Assembly: GCF_020442045.1 (NCBI RefSeq)
Contig: NZ_JAGRLA010000068.1
Location: 1-41,108, forward strand
DNA: 41,108 nt
Direction of reading: 5' to 3'
DNA from: Bauldia sp.
GTDB taxonomy: Bacteria; Pseudomonadota; Alphaproteobacteria; Rhizobiales; Kaistiaceae
In this document: piece after piece, positions 27,830 to 37,378 of the stretch
Position numbering within the stretch: the stretch's first letter is position 1
How the letters are laid out: each line of letters opens with the position of its first letter
Notes under the pieces: generated by a model
Databases searched by the model: none
What the model was told of the DNA's origin: nothing
The model's input: the letters and a program-made list of their open reading frames with translations, nothing else
Program-made: the position numbers and the translations under genes

Positions 27830-28975
27830 ATGGAAGCCCTCGGCTTTCTTGAAAATTTCGGTTCGACGGCGATCGGCTATGTCGTGCCGTTCCTTTTTGT
27901 CCTGACGATTGTCGTGTTCTTCCATGAACTCGGGCATTTCCTGGCCGCGCGCCGATGCGGCGTCGGGGTCAAGGTGTTCTCGGTGGGGTTCGGGCCCGAG
28001 CTTGTCGGCTTCAACGATCGCAAGGGAACGCGCTGGCGGCTCTCGATGGTCCCGCTCGGCGGCTATGTGCGATTCGTCGGCGACGAGAACGAGGCGAGCC
28101 AGACCGACGCCAGGGCGCTCGCCGAAATGGACGAGGATGAACGCCGCCGGGCCTTCGCGACCAAGAGCGTCGGTGCGCGGGCCTTCATCGTCGCGGCCGG
28201 CCCGATTGCGAACTTCATCCTGGCGATCGTCATTTTCGCTGCGATTTTCTCGATTTACGGCAGGCAGGTGACGACGCCGCGGGTCGACAATGTGGTGGCC
28301 GGCAGTCCGGCCGAACGCGCCGGTTTCGAGGCCGGCGACATCATCGTCGAGATCGATGGTCAGCCGATTGGGGATTTCTCGCAATTACAGCGCATTGTGA
28401 GCATCAGTTCAGATGTCGCGCTGACATTCGTGGTTCAGCGCGGGGAGGAGCGGGTCACCCTGACGGCGACGCCGGAACGCCAGGAGATCACGGACCGCTT
28501 CGGCAACAAGCATCGCGTCGGAATCCTCGGGATTCAGCGCAATACCACCGGCGCCGACATCAAGGTCGAGACCTACTCGCCGATCCAGGCGGTCGGGCTG
28601 GCGGCGTCCGAGACCTGGTTCGTGACCGAACGGACGCTGTCCTACCTCTTCGCCGTCGTCGTCGGGCGGGAATCGGCCGATCAGCTCGGCGGGCCGCTCC
28701 GGGTCGCGGAAGTATCGGCCCAGGTCGCAACGATCGGATTCGTTGCGTTGATCAATCTGGCGGCAATCCTCTCGATTTCGATCGGGCTGATCAATCTCTT
28801 CCCGGTGCCGATGCTGGACGGGGGGCATCTCCTGTATTTCGCCGTCGAGGCCATCCGCGGCCGACCGCTCAGCGAAAAAGCCCAGGACGTGGGCTTCAGG
28901 ATTGGCTTCGCAGCCGTCGTGATGTTAATGATTTTCGCAACCTGGAACGATATTATTCATTTGAGTTCCTTGTAA
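27830..28975 (+). CDS. rseP: Site-2 zinc metalloprotease RseP
   Basis: A 381-residue intramembrane protease. The zinc motif HELGH is at residues 32-36 in the first helix, a PDZ domain lies at about 125-205 (VAGSPAERAGFEAGDIIVEI), and the third ligand Asp330 is within NLFPVPMLDGGH (322-333). RseP cleaves membrane anti-sigma factors in envelope stress responses and clears leftover signal peptides. E. coli RseP has two PDZ domains; only one is clear here, as in many alphaproteobacteria. Its position just before bamA fits an envelope role. The ATG at 27830 is preceded by AGGGA. Confidence 0.94.
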   Translation: MEALGFLENFGSTAIGYVVPFLFVLTIVVFFHELGHFLAARRCGVGVKVFSVGFGPELVGFNDRKGTRWRLSMVPLGGYVRFVGDENEASQTDARALAEMDEDERRRAFATKSVGARAFIVAAGPIANFILAIVIFAAIFSIYGRQVTTPRVDNVVAGSPAERAGFEAGDIIVEIDGQPIGDFSQLQRIVSISSDVALTFVVQRGEERVTLTATPERQEITDRFGNKHRVGILGIQRNTTGADIKVETYSPIQAVGLAASETWFVTERTLSYLFAVVVGRESADQLGGPLRVAEVSAQVATIGFVALINLAAILSISIGLINLFPVPMLDGGHLLYFAVEAIRGRPLSEKAQDVGFRIGFAAVVMLMIFATWNDIIHLSSL

Positions 28976-29044
28976 AAACGGGCTTCGATGCGTGTCATCG
29001 GAGCAACGCTTGGACAGATTCGGCGGCCGGGTGTGGGGGCAGGG

Positions 29045-29072
29045 TTGCGTGGGTTCGAAAAGGCTGTAAATC
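29045..29072 (+). promoter_or_regulatory. Possible promoter for bamA
   Basis: TTGCGT (29045-29050) and TAAATC (29067-29072) are separated by 16 bp in the 180-bp gap between rseP and bamA. The match is moderate. A start near 29079 would leave a leader of about 77 nt. The gap otherwise holds no gene, although the bamA frame stays open upstream to 28988. Confidence 0.35.
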
Positions 29073-29155
29073 TCGCCGCCGGACGACCGGACAGGGCGAA
29101 TCTCGCTGGGGTTTGCCGTGGCTCGGGGCGAGGAGCACGGGGTATTTCTATCCAA

Positions 29156-31462
29156 ATGAATTCATTTATGTTTTTAGTTCGGAGAGTGGCTCTCGTCCTG
29201 ATGCTCTCGCTGGTTGCTCTCGGGGGCGTCGGCTCATCGGGCTTCGGGCCGACGGCCGCGGAGGCCGCGACGGTTTCCCGCATCGTTGTCAAGGGCAATA
29301 CGCGCGTCGAGGCCGAGACCGTCCGCAGCTACGTGCTGATCGTCCCCGGAAAGCCGTTTTCCAACGCGGATATCGATGAATCGGTTAAGGCGCTGTACGG
29401 GACGGGCTTGTTTTCCGACGTCAACATCACGATCAGCGGCAGTTCACTGGTCGTCGTCGTCGAGGAAAATCGCGTCGTCAATTCGGTCATCATCAAGGGC
29501 AACAAGAAGGTCAAGAACGACGAGCTTTATGCCCTGTTGCAGACCAAACCCCGTGGTGTGGCGACCGAAGCCAAGCTGCAGGGCGACGTGCAGCGGATGA
29601 CGGACTACTACGCGACCCAGGGCCGCAGTACCGCTACCGTCACATATGAAGTCACGGATCTTGCCGATAACCGGGTCGACGTCGTCTACATCATCGACGA
29701 GGGCGATCGGACGGCCATCGGCCGGATATCCTTTGTCGGCAATAACGCCTTTTCCGAGTCGCGCCTTCGCAGCGTCATCACCTCGCGCAAGCGCAGCATC
29801 CTGACGATGCTGAACCGGAAGGACGTGTTCAACGAGGCCAAGCTCGCGGCCGACCAGGAGGCTCTCCGTCGGTTCTACATGAGCCACGGCTACGCCGATT
29901 TCCGCGTGATTTCGGTCGACTGGGACTATGACGAGGCGTCGAGCCGCTACTCGGTTGTCTTCACGGTCGACGAGGGGGGCCGCTATCGCTACTCGTCGAT
30001 CAATATCGACTCGACCATCCCCGGCGTCGATACGAGCAGGCTGATGCGCTTCGTCCGCACCAAGCCGGGGCGGATCTTCGATTCCCGTCAGGTGGAGAAG
30101 ACGGTCGAAGATCTGACGATTGAGCTCTCCCGCGCCGGCTATTCCTTCGTTCAGGTCCGCCCGCGCGGCGATCGCGACTACGACAACCACACGATCTCGA
30201 TCACGTATCTGATCGACGAGGGACCCCGCGTCTATGTCGAGCGGATCGAGATTTTCGGCAACACGAAGACCCGCGACTATGTGATCCGTCGCGAGTTCGA
30301 TCTTTCCGAAGGCGACCCCTACAATCGCGTCCTTGTCGATCGCGCGGAACGGAAGCTCCGTGACCTCGGGTATTTCAAGACCGTCGACATCCAGACGGAG
30401 CCGGGGTCGGCGCCGGACAAGGTGATCCTCGTCGTCCGGGTCGAGGAGGAATCGACGGGTGAATTCTCGGTCGGCGCCGGTATCTCGACCGACGGCCTGG
30501 TCGCGGAAATCTCGCTCGACGAGCGCAATTTCCTCGGCCGTGGCCAGCGGTTGCGGATTTCGGTCGGCTTCGGTGCCGATCAGCAGCAATACAGCATCTC
30601 GTTCACCGACCCGTATTTCCTCGGCTACAACATCTCGGCCGGCGTGGACGCGTACAAGACCATCCAGAATCGGTCCAGCTATCGTCCCTACATGAACGAC
30701 ATCATCGGGGGCGGCTTGAGGCTTGGACTGCCGATTACCGACGATCTCGTCCTCAACCTGAACTACAAGCTCAATCAGAAGACGATCTCGCAGACGAAGA
30801 AGCAGACCGCGGCCTACTTCCCGAACGGCGTCTACGTGACCTCTTCCGCCGGCTACGAGCTCACCTATTCGACGCTCGACAGCAATATCGATCCCCGTGA
30901 AGGCGTCTGGCTGAACGGGGCGCAGGACTTTGCCGGTATCGGCGGCGACGTCAGCTACATGAAGTCGATCGCCGAAGCGCGCTACTACCAGCAGCTCCTG
31001 CCTGACAAGGATGTTGTCGGTATCGTCCGGGTTGCCGGCGGCAATATCACCGGTCTTGGCCAGAAGGTTCCCGTCTACGACAACTTCTTCAAGGGCGGCG
31101 AGACGATCCGCGGCTTCGAGAGCTACGGCTATGGCCCGGTGGACATCGCGACCGGCACCCATGTCGGCGGCAAGAACTACTGGGTCGCGACGGCGGAGGT
31201 TCAGTTCCCGTTCCCGGGTATTTCGCCTGATTTCGGCTTCCGCGGCGCGCTCTTCGCCGACGCCGGCAACGAATTCGATGTCGATGTGCCGAAGGGTGCC
31301 GGCCCGGTCAACAATGCCAACCAGATCCGGTCGTCGGTCGGTGGGTCGGTCATGTGGGCGTCGCCGATCGGCACACTGCGGGCGGACATGGCCTATGTGC
31401 TCAGCAAGGCCAAGACCGACAAGGAACAGTGGTTCCGCTTCAGCGCCGGCAGGACATTTTGA
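29156..31462 (+). CDS. bamA: Outer membrane protein assembly factor BamA
   Basis: A 768-residue Omp85-family protein that inserts beta-barrel proteins into the outer membrane. A signal peptide spans about residues 1-38 (hydrophobic LVALGGVGSSGFGP region, ending AEA). POTRA-type repeats cover roughly 40-410, beginning VSRIVVKGNTRVEAETV and including IEIFGNTKTRDYVIRREFDL. The C-terminal barrel has the conserved FKGGETIRGFESYGYGP (VRGF/Y-type motif on loop 6) and ends in phenylalanine, the usual outer-membrane barrel signal. The start is uncertain: 29156 and 29168 are both ATG with no good ribosome binding site; upstream in-frame codons look non-coding. Genes for lipid A follow. Confidence 0.95.
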   Translation: MNSFMFLVRRVALVLMLSLVALGGVGSSGFGPTAAEAATVSRIVVKGNTRVEAETVRSYVLIVPGKPFSNADIDESVKALYGTGLFSDVNITISGSSLVVVVEENRVVNSVIIKGNKKVKNDELYALLQTKPRGVATEAKLQGDVQRMTDYYATQGRSTATVTYEVTDLADNRVDVVYIIDEGDRTAIGRISFVGNNAFSESRLRSVITSRKRSILTMLNRKDVFNEAKLAADQEALRRFYMSHGYADFRVISVDWDYDEASSRYSVVFTVDEGGRYRYSSINIDSTIPGVDTSRLMRFVRTKPGRIFDSRQVEKTVEDLTIELSRAGYSFVQVRPRGDRDYDNHTISITYLIDEGPRVYVERIEIFGNTKTRDYVIRREFDLSEGDPYNRVLVDRAERKLRDLGYFKTVDIQTEPGSAPDKVILVVRVEEESTGEFSVGAGISTDGLVAEISLDERNFLGRGQRLRISVGFGADQQQYSISFTDPYFLGYNISAGVDAYKTIQNRSSYRPYMNDIIGGGLRLGLPITDDLVLNLNYKLNQKTISQTKKQTAAYFPNGVYVTSSAGYELTYSTLDSNIDPREGVWLNGAQDFAGIGGDVSYMKSIAEARYYQQLLPDKDVVGIVRVAGGNITGLGQKVPVYDNFFKGGETIRGFESYGYGPVDIATGTHVGGKNYWVATAEVQFPFPGISPDFGFRGALFADAGNEFDVDVPKGAGPVNNANQIRSSVGGSVMWASPIGTLRADMAYVLSKAKTDKEQWFRFSAGRTF

Positions 31463-31532
31463 TCGAAGCGGATTTGGCTGAGGGGTCGCCGGGTCAACGG
31501 CGGCCCTTTGCCGATTCCGGGACCGGACGATA

Positions 31533-32612
31533 ATGGATCCCGCCTTTTTCCAGCGCGCTCAGCCGATCTCCCTGGAACGCGTTGCCGTGATTACCGGCGC
31601 CGTCATCGCCGATCCAGCACAGGCCGATCGGATGGTCGGTGGCGTTGCGACGCTCGAACGCGCCGGTCCCGATGACGTGACCTATATGGGGCATCGCAGC
31701 CTGTCGGACGCGCTTGGCGCCACCCGCGCGGCGGCGTGCTTCATTACCGAACGGGACGTCCTCCTGGCGCCGCCGTCGACCGTGGTGCTCGTCACCGCGT
31801 CGCCGGAGAGGGCATTCGCCATTCTGACCGGCTATTTCTATCCGGACTCGCTCCGTCCCATGCCGGTGTGCGGGGAGGCGGGTGTTTCGCCCGCTGCCCA
31901 TGTCGCGGAAAGCGCCCGCCTGGAAAAGGGGGTGACGGTCGAAGCCGGCGCGGTCGTCGGTCCAGGTGCCGAAGTCGGTGCCGACAGCCTGATCGCTGCG
32001 GGCTCGATCATTGGCGCGGGCGTGAGGATCGGCCGCGAAAGCTCGGTTGGACCAAGCGCCAGCGTTCTTCATGCGCTGATCGGCAACCGCGTCGTCCTTC
32101 ATCCGGGCGTGCGGGTGGGGCAGGACGGGTTTGGCTACGTCCCTGGCGCGGCCGGACACCTGAAAATACCCCAGGTCGGGCGGGTGATCATCCAGGATGA
32201 CGTCGAGATAGGGGCAAACACGACGATCGACCGGGGAAGCAGCCGGGATACCGTGATCGGAGAGGGGACCAAGATCGACAATCTGGTCCAAATCGGTCAC
32301 AACGTCGTCATCGGGCGCCATTGCCTGATTGCCGGGAATGCGGGTATTTCCGGGAGTGTGGTGATGGGGGATTTCGTCATGATCGGCGGTGGAACCGGCG
32401 TCAGGGATCACGTCTCGATAGGCAACAACGTGAAGATCGCCGCGGCCGCGGCCGTGCATTCCAATATTCCGGATGGCGAGACCTGGGGCGGATATCCGGC
32501 GATGCCGATCGATCGCTTCTACCGGCAGATGCGGACGCTGCAGCGCATCGTCAGGGGCGACGTGGTGATGCGCGGTCCGGGAAGCACCAAGGAGGGTCCG
32601 GATGGCGAATGA
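31533..32612 (+). CDS. lpxD: UDP-3-O-(3-hydroxyacyl)glucosamine N-acyltransferase
   Basis: A 359-residue left-handed beta-helix acyltransferase, the third step of lipid A synthesis, adding a second acyl chain from acyl-ACP. The N-terminal uridine-binding domain (about 1-110) precedes hexapeptide repeats. The catalytic His256 lies in [10 protein letters not shown], and [20 protein letters not shown] is the family hallmark loop. A C-terminal helix ends the protein. It starts 70 bp after bamA and overlaps fabZ by 11 bp. Confidence 0.96.
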   Translation: MDPAFFQRAQPISLERVAVITGAVIADPAQADRMVGGVATLERAGPDDVTYMGHRSLSDALGATRAAACFITERDVLLAPPSTVVLVTASPERAFAILTGYFYPDSLRPMPVCGEAGVSPAAHVAESARLEKGVTVEAGAVVGPGAEVGADSLIAAGSIIGAGVRIGRESSVGPSASVLHALIGNRVVLHPGVRVGQDGFGYVPGAAGHLKIPQVGRVIIQDDVEIGANTTIDRGSSRDTVIGEGTKIDNLVQIGHNVVIGRHCLIAGNAGISGSVVMGDFVMIGGGTGVRDHVSIGNNVKIAAAAAVHSNIPDGETWGGYPAMPIDRFYRQMRTLQRIVRGDVVMRGPGSTKEGPDGE

Positions 32613-33060
32613 CGCGACCCAGCTTGTCGATATCGACATTCAGACGATCTACAAACTGCTGCCGCACCGGTATCCGTTCCTGATGGTCGATCGCATCGTC
32701 GATATCGATGGCGACAATTCCGCCATCGGAATCAAGAATGTCACTGTCAACGAACCCTATTTCGCCGGTCATTTCCCCGGCCAGCCGATCATGCCGGGTG
32801 TCCTGCTCATCGAGGGCATGGCGCAGACGGCGGGCGCGATCTGCATTCTCGCGCGCGGTCAGGACAGCCCGAAGGTCGTCTATTTCATGACCATCGACCA
32901 GGCGAAGTTCCGCCGCCCGGTGATGCCCGGCGACCGGGTCGAATACCACGTCAAGAAGATCAGGAACCGCAGCAATATCTGGAAATTCAACGCCGAAGCG
33001 ATAGTCGACGGCAACAAGGTGGCACAAGCAACGATCAGCGCCCTGATAGCGGACGAGTAG
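32602..33060 (+). CDS. fabZ: 3-hydroxyacyl-ACP dehydratase FabZ
   Basis: A 152-residue hot-dog-fold dehydratase of fatty-acid synthesis, sharing the 3-hydroxyacyl-ACP pool with LpxA and LpxD on either side. The catalytic pair is His57 in [13 protein letters not shown] and Glu71 in [21 protein letters not shown] is the N-terminal signature. GGAGGG precedes the ATG inside the end of lpxD. Confidence 0.97.
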   Translation: MANDATQLVDIDIQTIYKLLPHRYPFLMVDRIVDIDGDNSAIGIKNVTVNEPYFAGHFPGQPIMPGVLLIEGMAQTAGAICILARGQDSPKVVYFMTIDQAKFRRPVMPGDRVEYHVKKIRNRSNIWKFNAEAIVDGNKVAQATISALIADE

Positions 33061-33069
33061 CCCCTCGAA

Positions 33070-33858
33070 ATGGCAGAAATCCATCCCACGGCGATCGTTT
33101 CGGACGGCGCCCGCATGGGCGCGAATGTCAGCGTCGGACCGTTTTCGATCATCGGGCCGGATGTGGTCCTGGAGGACAACGTCGAAGTCCAGTCCCACGC
33201 GCTGATCGATGGCCACACGACGATCGGCGCCCGGACCAGGATCTACTCCTATGCCGCGATCGGCGGTCCGCCCCAGGACACCAGCTATGACGGCGAGCCG
33301 ACCAAGGTCCTGATCGGCGCCGATTGCATCATCCGGGAACAGGTGACGATCCACCGCGGAACCGCACGCGGCCGCGGCACGACATCGATCGGCGACCGCT
33401 GCTTTCTGATGATCGGCTGCCATGTCGCCCACGACTGCGTGGTCGGGGACGAGGTGGTGATGGTGAATTCGGCAACGCTCGGCGGCCATACCGAGATCGG
33501 CAATCACGCGATCCTCGGCGGCCTGTCGGCGATCCAGCAACGCTGCCGGATCGGCGCCCACGCCTTCATCGGCGGGCTATCCGGGATAACCACGGACGTC
33601 ATCCCTTTCGTTTCCGCCATCGGCGATCGGGCCGAGATCGGCGGTCTCAATATTGTTGGTCTCAAGCGCCGCGGCTTCGACAGACCGACCATCCATGCGC
33701 TCCGCGCCGCCTACAAGGCCGTCTTCGAAGGCGGCGGCACCCGCGAGGACCGGGTCGCCAGGGTTGCGGAGAAATACGCCGACGTCCCGGCTGTGATAAT
33801 GATTGTCGACTTCATCCGCGCCGGCGGCGATCGGCCGCTTTGCATGCCGCGCGACTGA
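33070..33858 (+). CDS. lpxA: Acyl-ACP--UDP-N-acetylglucosamine O-acyltransferase
   Basis: A 262-residue beta-helix acyltransferase that catalyses the first step of lipid A synthesis. Hexapeptide repeats start at IHPTAIVSDGARMG. The general base His121 lies in IGCHVAHDCVVGD, matching His125 of E. coli. The helical C-terminal domain (about 190-262) ends the protein at normal length. It lies 9 bp after fabZ and 28 bp before lpxI. Confidence 0.96.
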   Translation: MAEIHPTAIVSDGARMGANVSVGPFSIIGPDVVLEDNVEVQSHALIDGHTTIGARTRIYSYAAIGGPPQDTSYDGEPTKVLIGADCIIREQVTIHRGTARGRGTTSIGDRCFLMIGCHVAHDCVVGDEVVMVNSATLGGHTEIGNHAILGGLSAIQQRCRIGAHAFIGGLSGITTDVIPFVSAIGDRAEIGGLNIVGLKRRGFDRPTIHALRAAYKAVFEGGGTREDRVARVAEKYADVPAVIMIVDFIRAGGDRPLCMPRD

Positions 33859-33886
33859 TCGGGCCGGGCGCCGGGATAGACAGACC

Positions 33887-34750
33887 ATGGCCGTGACCGA
33901 AGGCGAACCGATCGGGATCGTTGCGGGCGGAGGCTCCGTGCCGCTTCACGTTGCCGAAGCCGCGCTCCGGGCCGGCCGCAAGCCCTTCATCGTCGCCATC
34001 GACGGCGAGGCGGAGGAGGGCATCGCCGCTTACCCGCACGAAGTCCTCAAATGGGGCCAGATCGGACGGATGCAGTCGGTCTTCGTCGCCCATGGCGTCA
34101 AAGAGCTGGTGATGATCGGCAATATCAGGATCCGGCCGGATTTCAGCAAGTTCAAGCTGGATCTCGGTGCGATCCGGGTCATCCCCAAGGTCCTTGCACT
34201 GCTCAAGAACGGCGACGCCGACCTGCTGAGCGGTGTCGTGACAATCATGGGCGAGCTTGGATTCACGGTGATCGGCGCGCACGAGATCGCGCCGGAACTT
34301 GTCGCGACGGAAGGGCCTCTCGGCCGTCACAAGCCGGACACCGTGGCCGGCCGCGACATCGCCAGGGCGATGCGCGCCGCGCGGGCGATCGGCGTCATCG
34401 ACGCCGGCCAGGCGGCGGTCGCGATCAACGGCCGGGTCGTCGCAATGGAAGCGGCGGAAGGCACCGACGGGATGATCGACCGGGTCGGCGCACTGAGGCG
34501 CGCCGGGCGGTTGAAATGGAGCGGACGGCGGGGCGTCCTCGCGAAATGCGCCAAGCCGCAGCAGGATCTTCGCGTCGACATGCCGACGATCGGGCCGAAG
34601 ACGGTCAGGGCGGCGGCCGAGGCCGGTCTCGCGGGGATCGCGGTCGAGACCGGCAGGGTGATGATCGTCGACCGCGACGATGTCATTGAGCTCGCGGACC
34701 GGGCGGGTTTGTTCATAGCCGGCGAAACATCCAGGGCAGACGTGGAGTGA
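33887..34750 (+). CDS. lpxI: UDP-2,3-diacylglucosamine pyrophosphatase LpxI
   Basis: A 287-residue hydrolase (DUF1009) that makes lipid X from UDP-2,3-diacylglucosamine, replacing the unrelated LpxH of gammaproteobacteria. The N-terminal GIVAGGGSVPLHVAEAA and the C-terminal ALRRAGRLKWSGRRGVLAK with CAKPQQDLRVDMPTIGP are family hallmarks. The ATG at 33887 was taken; the open frame extends upstream into lpxA without support. Its TGA overlaps the lpxB GTG, so LpxI product and LpxB substrate genes are translationally coupled. Confidence 0.93.
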   Translation: MAVTEGEPIGIVAGGGSVPLHVAEAALRAGRKPFIVAIDGEAEEGIAAYPHEVLKWGQIGRMQSVFVAHGVKELVMIGNIRIRPDFSKFKLDLGAIRVIPKVLALLKNGDADLLSGVVTIMGELGFTVIGAHEIAPELVATEGPLGRHKPDTVAGRDIARAMRAARAIGVIDAGQAAVAINGRVVAMEAAEGTDGMIDRVGALRRAGRLKWSGRRGVLAKCAKPQQDLRVDMPTIGPKTVRAAAEAGLAGIAVETGRVMIVDRDDVIELADRAGLFIAGETSRADVE

Positions 34751-35982
34751 CAGAGCGTCCGTTCACGGCATTTCTCGTTGCCGGCGAAGAATCCGGTGAT
34801 CATCTCGGCGCGCGCCTGATGGAGGCGATGAAGGAACGCCTGGGCGACAACATCCGTTTCGCCGGTGTCGGCGGCAGCCGGATGGAGGCGCTCGGGCTGA
34901 AGTCGCTCTTTCCGATGCACGAGATCGCCTATCACGGCGTCACCGCGATCATCGCCAACCTGCACCGGATCGTGGCGAAGCAGCAGAACACGGCCAGGGC
35001 CGTCACCGCGGCGAACCCCGATGTCCTGGTCGTCATTGATTGTCCTGGCTTCAATCTTGGCGTCGCGAGGCGTGTGCGGAAGTGGGCGCCGACGATTCCA
35101 ATCGTCCAGTATGTGTCGCCGACAGTGTGGGTCTGGCGTCCGGGGCGGGCGCCCTGGATGGCCGGCTTCATCGACCATCTGCTCGCCATTCTGCCCTTCG
35201 AGGAGCAGGTCCATGAACGGCTTGGCGGGCCGACATGCACCTATGTGGGCCATCCCCTGACCCAACGTCTCGACCGGTTGAGGCCCGGGCCGGGGGAACG
35301 TCGGCCGCTGTCCGATGGCGAGAAGCCCGTATTCGTGGTCCTGCCCGGAAGCCGCCATGGCGAGATCAAGCGGCTGATGGAGCCCTTCGGGGAGACGGTG
35401 GCGAACATCGTCGCCGAGCATGGCCCGATGGAGGTTCTGCTGCCGGCGGTGCCGCGCTTTGCCGATGAGATCCGGGCGCGAACCGCGGAATGGCGGGTAA
35501 AGCCGACGATCGTGGTCGGGGAAGACGAGAAATACGCCGCCTTCCGCCGCGCCAGTCTTGCGCTTGCCGCTTCCGGCACGGTGACCCTCGAGCTCGCGCT
35601 TTCGGGTGTGCCGATGGTCGTCGCCTACAAGGTCGACTTCATCGTCAAGCCCTTCAAGCAGCAGTTGTCGCGGATCAACTCGATCGTACTGCCGAACCTG
35701 ATCACCGGCACCAACGAGATACCGGAATTTCTCGACGGGGAGGCGACACCACGCAACCTCACCACGGCGCTCGGCCGGCTTCTCGGAGACACCCCGGAAC
35801 GGCAGGCGCAAATCAGCGCCTTCGGCCGTCTCGACGCGTTGATGGCGCTCGAATCGGGAACGCCGAGCGGACTCGCGGCCGACATCGTCATCGAGACGGC
35901 CCGAAAGGGGCCGACCGCGATCCGTTCGAAAAAGCGCCGCTCGGGCGGCCAGGCTCAGCGCCGCTTGGAAACGGGCACGTAG
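34747..35982 (+). CDS. lpxB: Lipid-A-disaccharide synthase
   Basis: A 411-residue GT-B glycosyltransferase that joins lipid X to UDP-diacylglucosamine. The N-terminal [19 protein letters not shown], the [17 protein letters not shown] and [17 protein letters not shown] segments, and [13 protein letters not shown] are typical. The C-terminal [20 protein letters not shown] is the nucleotide-sugar binding region. It starts with GTG in GTGA. The last 28 bp run opposite and into the end of gltA, so two converging genes share their final codons. Confidence 0.95.
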   Translation: MTERPFTAFLVAGEESGDHLGARLMEAMKERLGDNIRFAGVGGSRMEALGLKSLFPMHEIAYHGVTAIIANLHRIVAKQQNTARAVTAANPDVLVVIDCPGFNLGVARRVRKWAPTIPIVQYVSPTVWVWRPGRAPWMAGFIDHLLAILPFEEQVHERLGGPTCTYVGHPLTQRLDRLRPGPGERRPLSDGEKPVFVVLPGSRHGEIKRLMEPFGETVANIVAEHGPMEVLLPAVPRFADEIRARTAEWRVKPTIVVGEDEKYAAFRRASLALAASGTVTLELALSGVPMVVAYKVDFIVKPFKQQLSRINSIVLPNLITGTNEIPEFLDGEATPRNLTTALGRLLGDTPERQAQISAFGRLDALMALESGTPSGLAADIVIETARKGPTAIRSKKRRSGGQAQRRLETGT

Positions 35983-37298
35983 TCCCGGCGCACCTCGCCG
36001 GTGTAGAGCTGGCGCGGGCGGCCGATCTTCTGGGACGGGTCCTCGACCATTTCCTTCCACTGCGCGATCCAGCCGACGGTGCGCGCCAATGCGAAGAGAA
36101 CGGTGAACATCGTGGTCGGAAAGCCGAGTGCTTTCAGCGTGATACCTGAATAGAAGTCGATATTCGGATACAGCTTCTTCTCGATGAAATACTCGTCGGT
36201 AAGGGCGATCCGCTCGAGTTCCATGGCGACCTCGAGCAGAGGATCGTCCTGGATGCCGAGCTCGGCAAGAACCTCATGCGAGGTCTTCTGCATGATCTTG
36301 GCGCGCGGATCGTAATTCTTGTAGACGCGGTGGCCGAAGCCCATCAGCCGGAACGGGTCGTCCTTGTCCTTGGCCCTGGCGATGAATTCGGGAATCCGGT
36401 CGGCGGTGCCGATCTCCTGCAGCATGTTGAGGGCCGCTTCGTTGGCGCCGCCATGGGCCGGACCCCAGAGGCAGGCGATGCCGGCGGCGATGCAGGCGAA
36501 GGGGTTGGCGCCGGACGAGCCGGCGAGGCGGACCGTCGAGGTCGAGGCGTTCTGTTCGTGGTCGGCATGGAGGATGAATATCCGGTCCATCGCCCGCGCC
36601 AGGACGGGATTGACCTTGTAGTCCTCGCACGGCACCGCGAAGCACATCCGCAGGAAGTTCGACGCGTAGTCGAGGGAATTCAGCGGATAAACGAATGGCT
36701 GACCGACGTGATATTTGAACGCCATCGCGGCAATCGTCGGCATCTTGGCGATCATCCGGAGCGACGCCACCATGCGCTGGTAGGGGTCCGAGATATCGGT
36801 CGAGTCGTGATAGAAGGCCGACATCGCGCCGACCACCCCGCACATGATCGCCATCGGATGCGCATCGCGGCGGAAGCCGGTCAGAAAGCGGCTCATCTGT
36901 TCGTGGATCATCGTGTGATAGGTCACGCGATGATCGAAATCGGCCTTCTGCGCCGCCGTCGGCAACTCGCCATAGAGAAGCAGGTAGCAGGTCTCGAGAA
37001 AGTCGCCATGCTCCGCGAGCTGGTCGATCGGATAGCCGCGGTAGAGCAGGATGCCTTCATCGCCGTCGATGAAGGTGATCCTGGATTCGCACGACGCCGT
37101 GGATGTGAAGCCAGGATCATAGGTGAAGCGCCCGGTCTGCCGATAGAGCGTCGAAATATCGACAACATCCGGCCCGAGGGTGCCGCTGCGGATTGCAAAA
37201 TCATTGCTTTGCGATCCGATCGTCAGAGTTGCATTGTCGTTCTTTTCCGCTGCCGCGGGGGCTTCCATTTCGCTCGCGTTGGCCACGGCAGCCTCCAT
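35955..37298 (-). CDS. gltA: Citrate synthase
   Basis: A 447-residue enzyme that forms citrate from acetyl-CoA and oxaloacetate at the entry of the TCA cycle. Key segments include [59 protein letters not shown] with the catalytic His, and [16 protein letters not shown] with the second His and Arg; the C terminus ends [11 protein letters not shown]. Start choice is open. ATG at 37298 has no ribosome binding site, GTG at 37286 has GGAGG 5 bases before it, and ATG at 37268 is a third option; all lie in a poorly conserved N-terminal tail. It lies 80 bp downstream of gltX with its own promoter. Confidence 0.96.
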   Translation of the reverse strand: MEAAVANASEMEAPAAAEKNDNATLTIGSQSNDFAIRSGTLGPDVVDISTLYRQTGRFTYDPGFTSTASCESRITFIDGDEGILLYRGYPIDQLAEHGDFLETCYLLLYGELPTAAQKADFDHRVTYHTMIHEQMSRFLTGFRRDAHPMAIMCGVVGAMSAFYHDSTDISDPYQRMVASLRMIAKMPTIAAMAFKYHVGQPFVYPLNSLDYASNFLRMCFAVPCEDYKVNPVLARAMDRIFILHADHEQNASTSTVRLAGSSGANPFACIAAGIACLWGPAHGGANEAALNMLQEIGTADRIPEFIARAKDKDDPFRLMGFGHRVYKNYDPRAKIMQKTSHEVLAELGIQDDPLLEVAMELERIALTDEYFIEKKLYPNIDFYSGITLKALGFPTTMFTVLFALARTVGWIAQWKEMVEDPSQKIGRPRQLYTGEVRRDYVPVSKRR

Positions 37299-37326
37299 AT
37301 TTTGAGGTGGTATCGAATTGGCGGCG

Positions 37327-37354
37327 ATTATATTGCTGCGGCGCGGCAAGTCCA
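37327..37354 (-). promoter_or_regulatory. Promoter of gltA
   Basis: On the minus strand a perfect TATAAT (37332-37327) is preceded by TGGACT (37354-37349, 4 of 6 matches to TTGACA) with a 16-bp spacer. The predicted start is near 37320, about 20 bases before the ATG at 37298. It sits between gltX and gltA and so lets gltA be expressed on its own. Confidence 0.6.
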
Positions 37355-37378
37355 TGCGGCAGATGGAATCGACCGATC

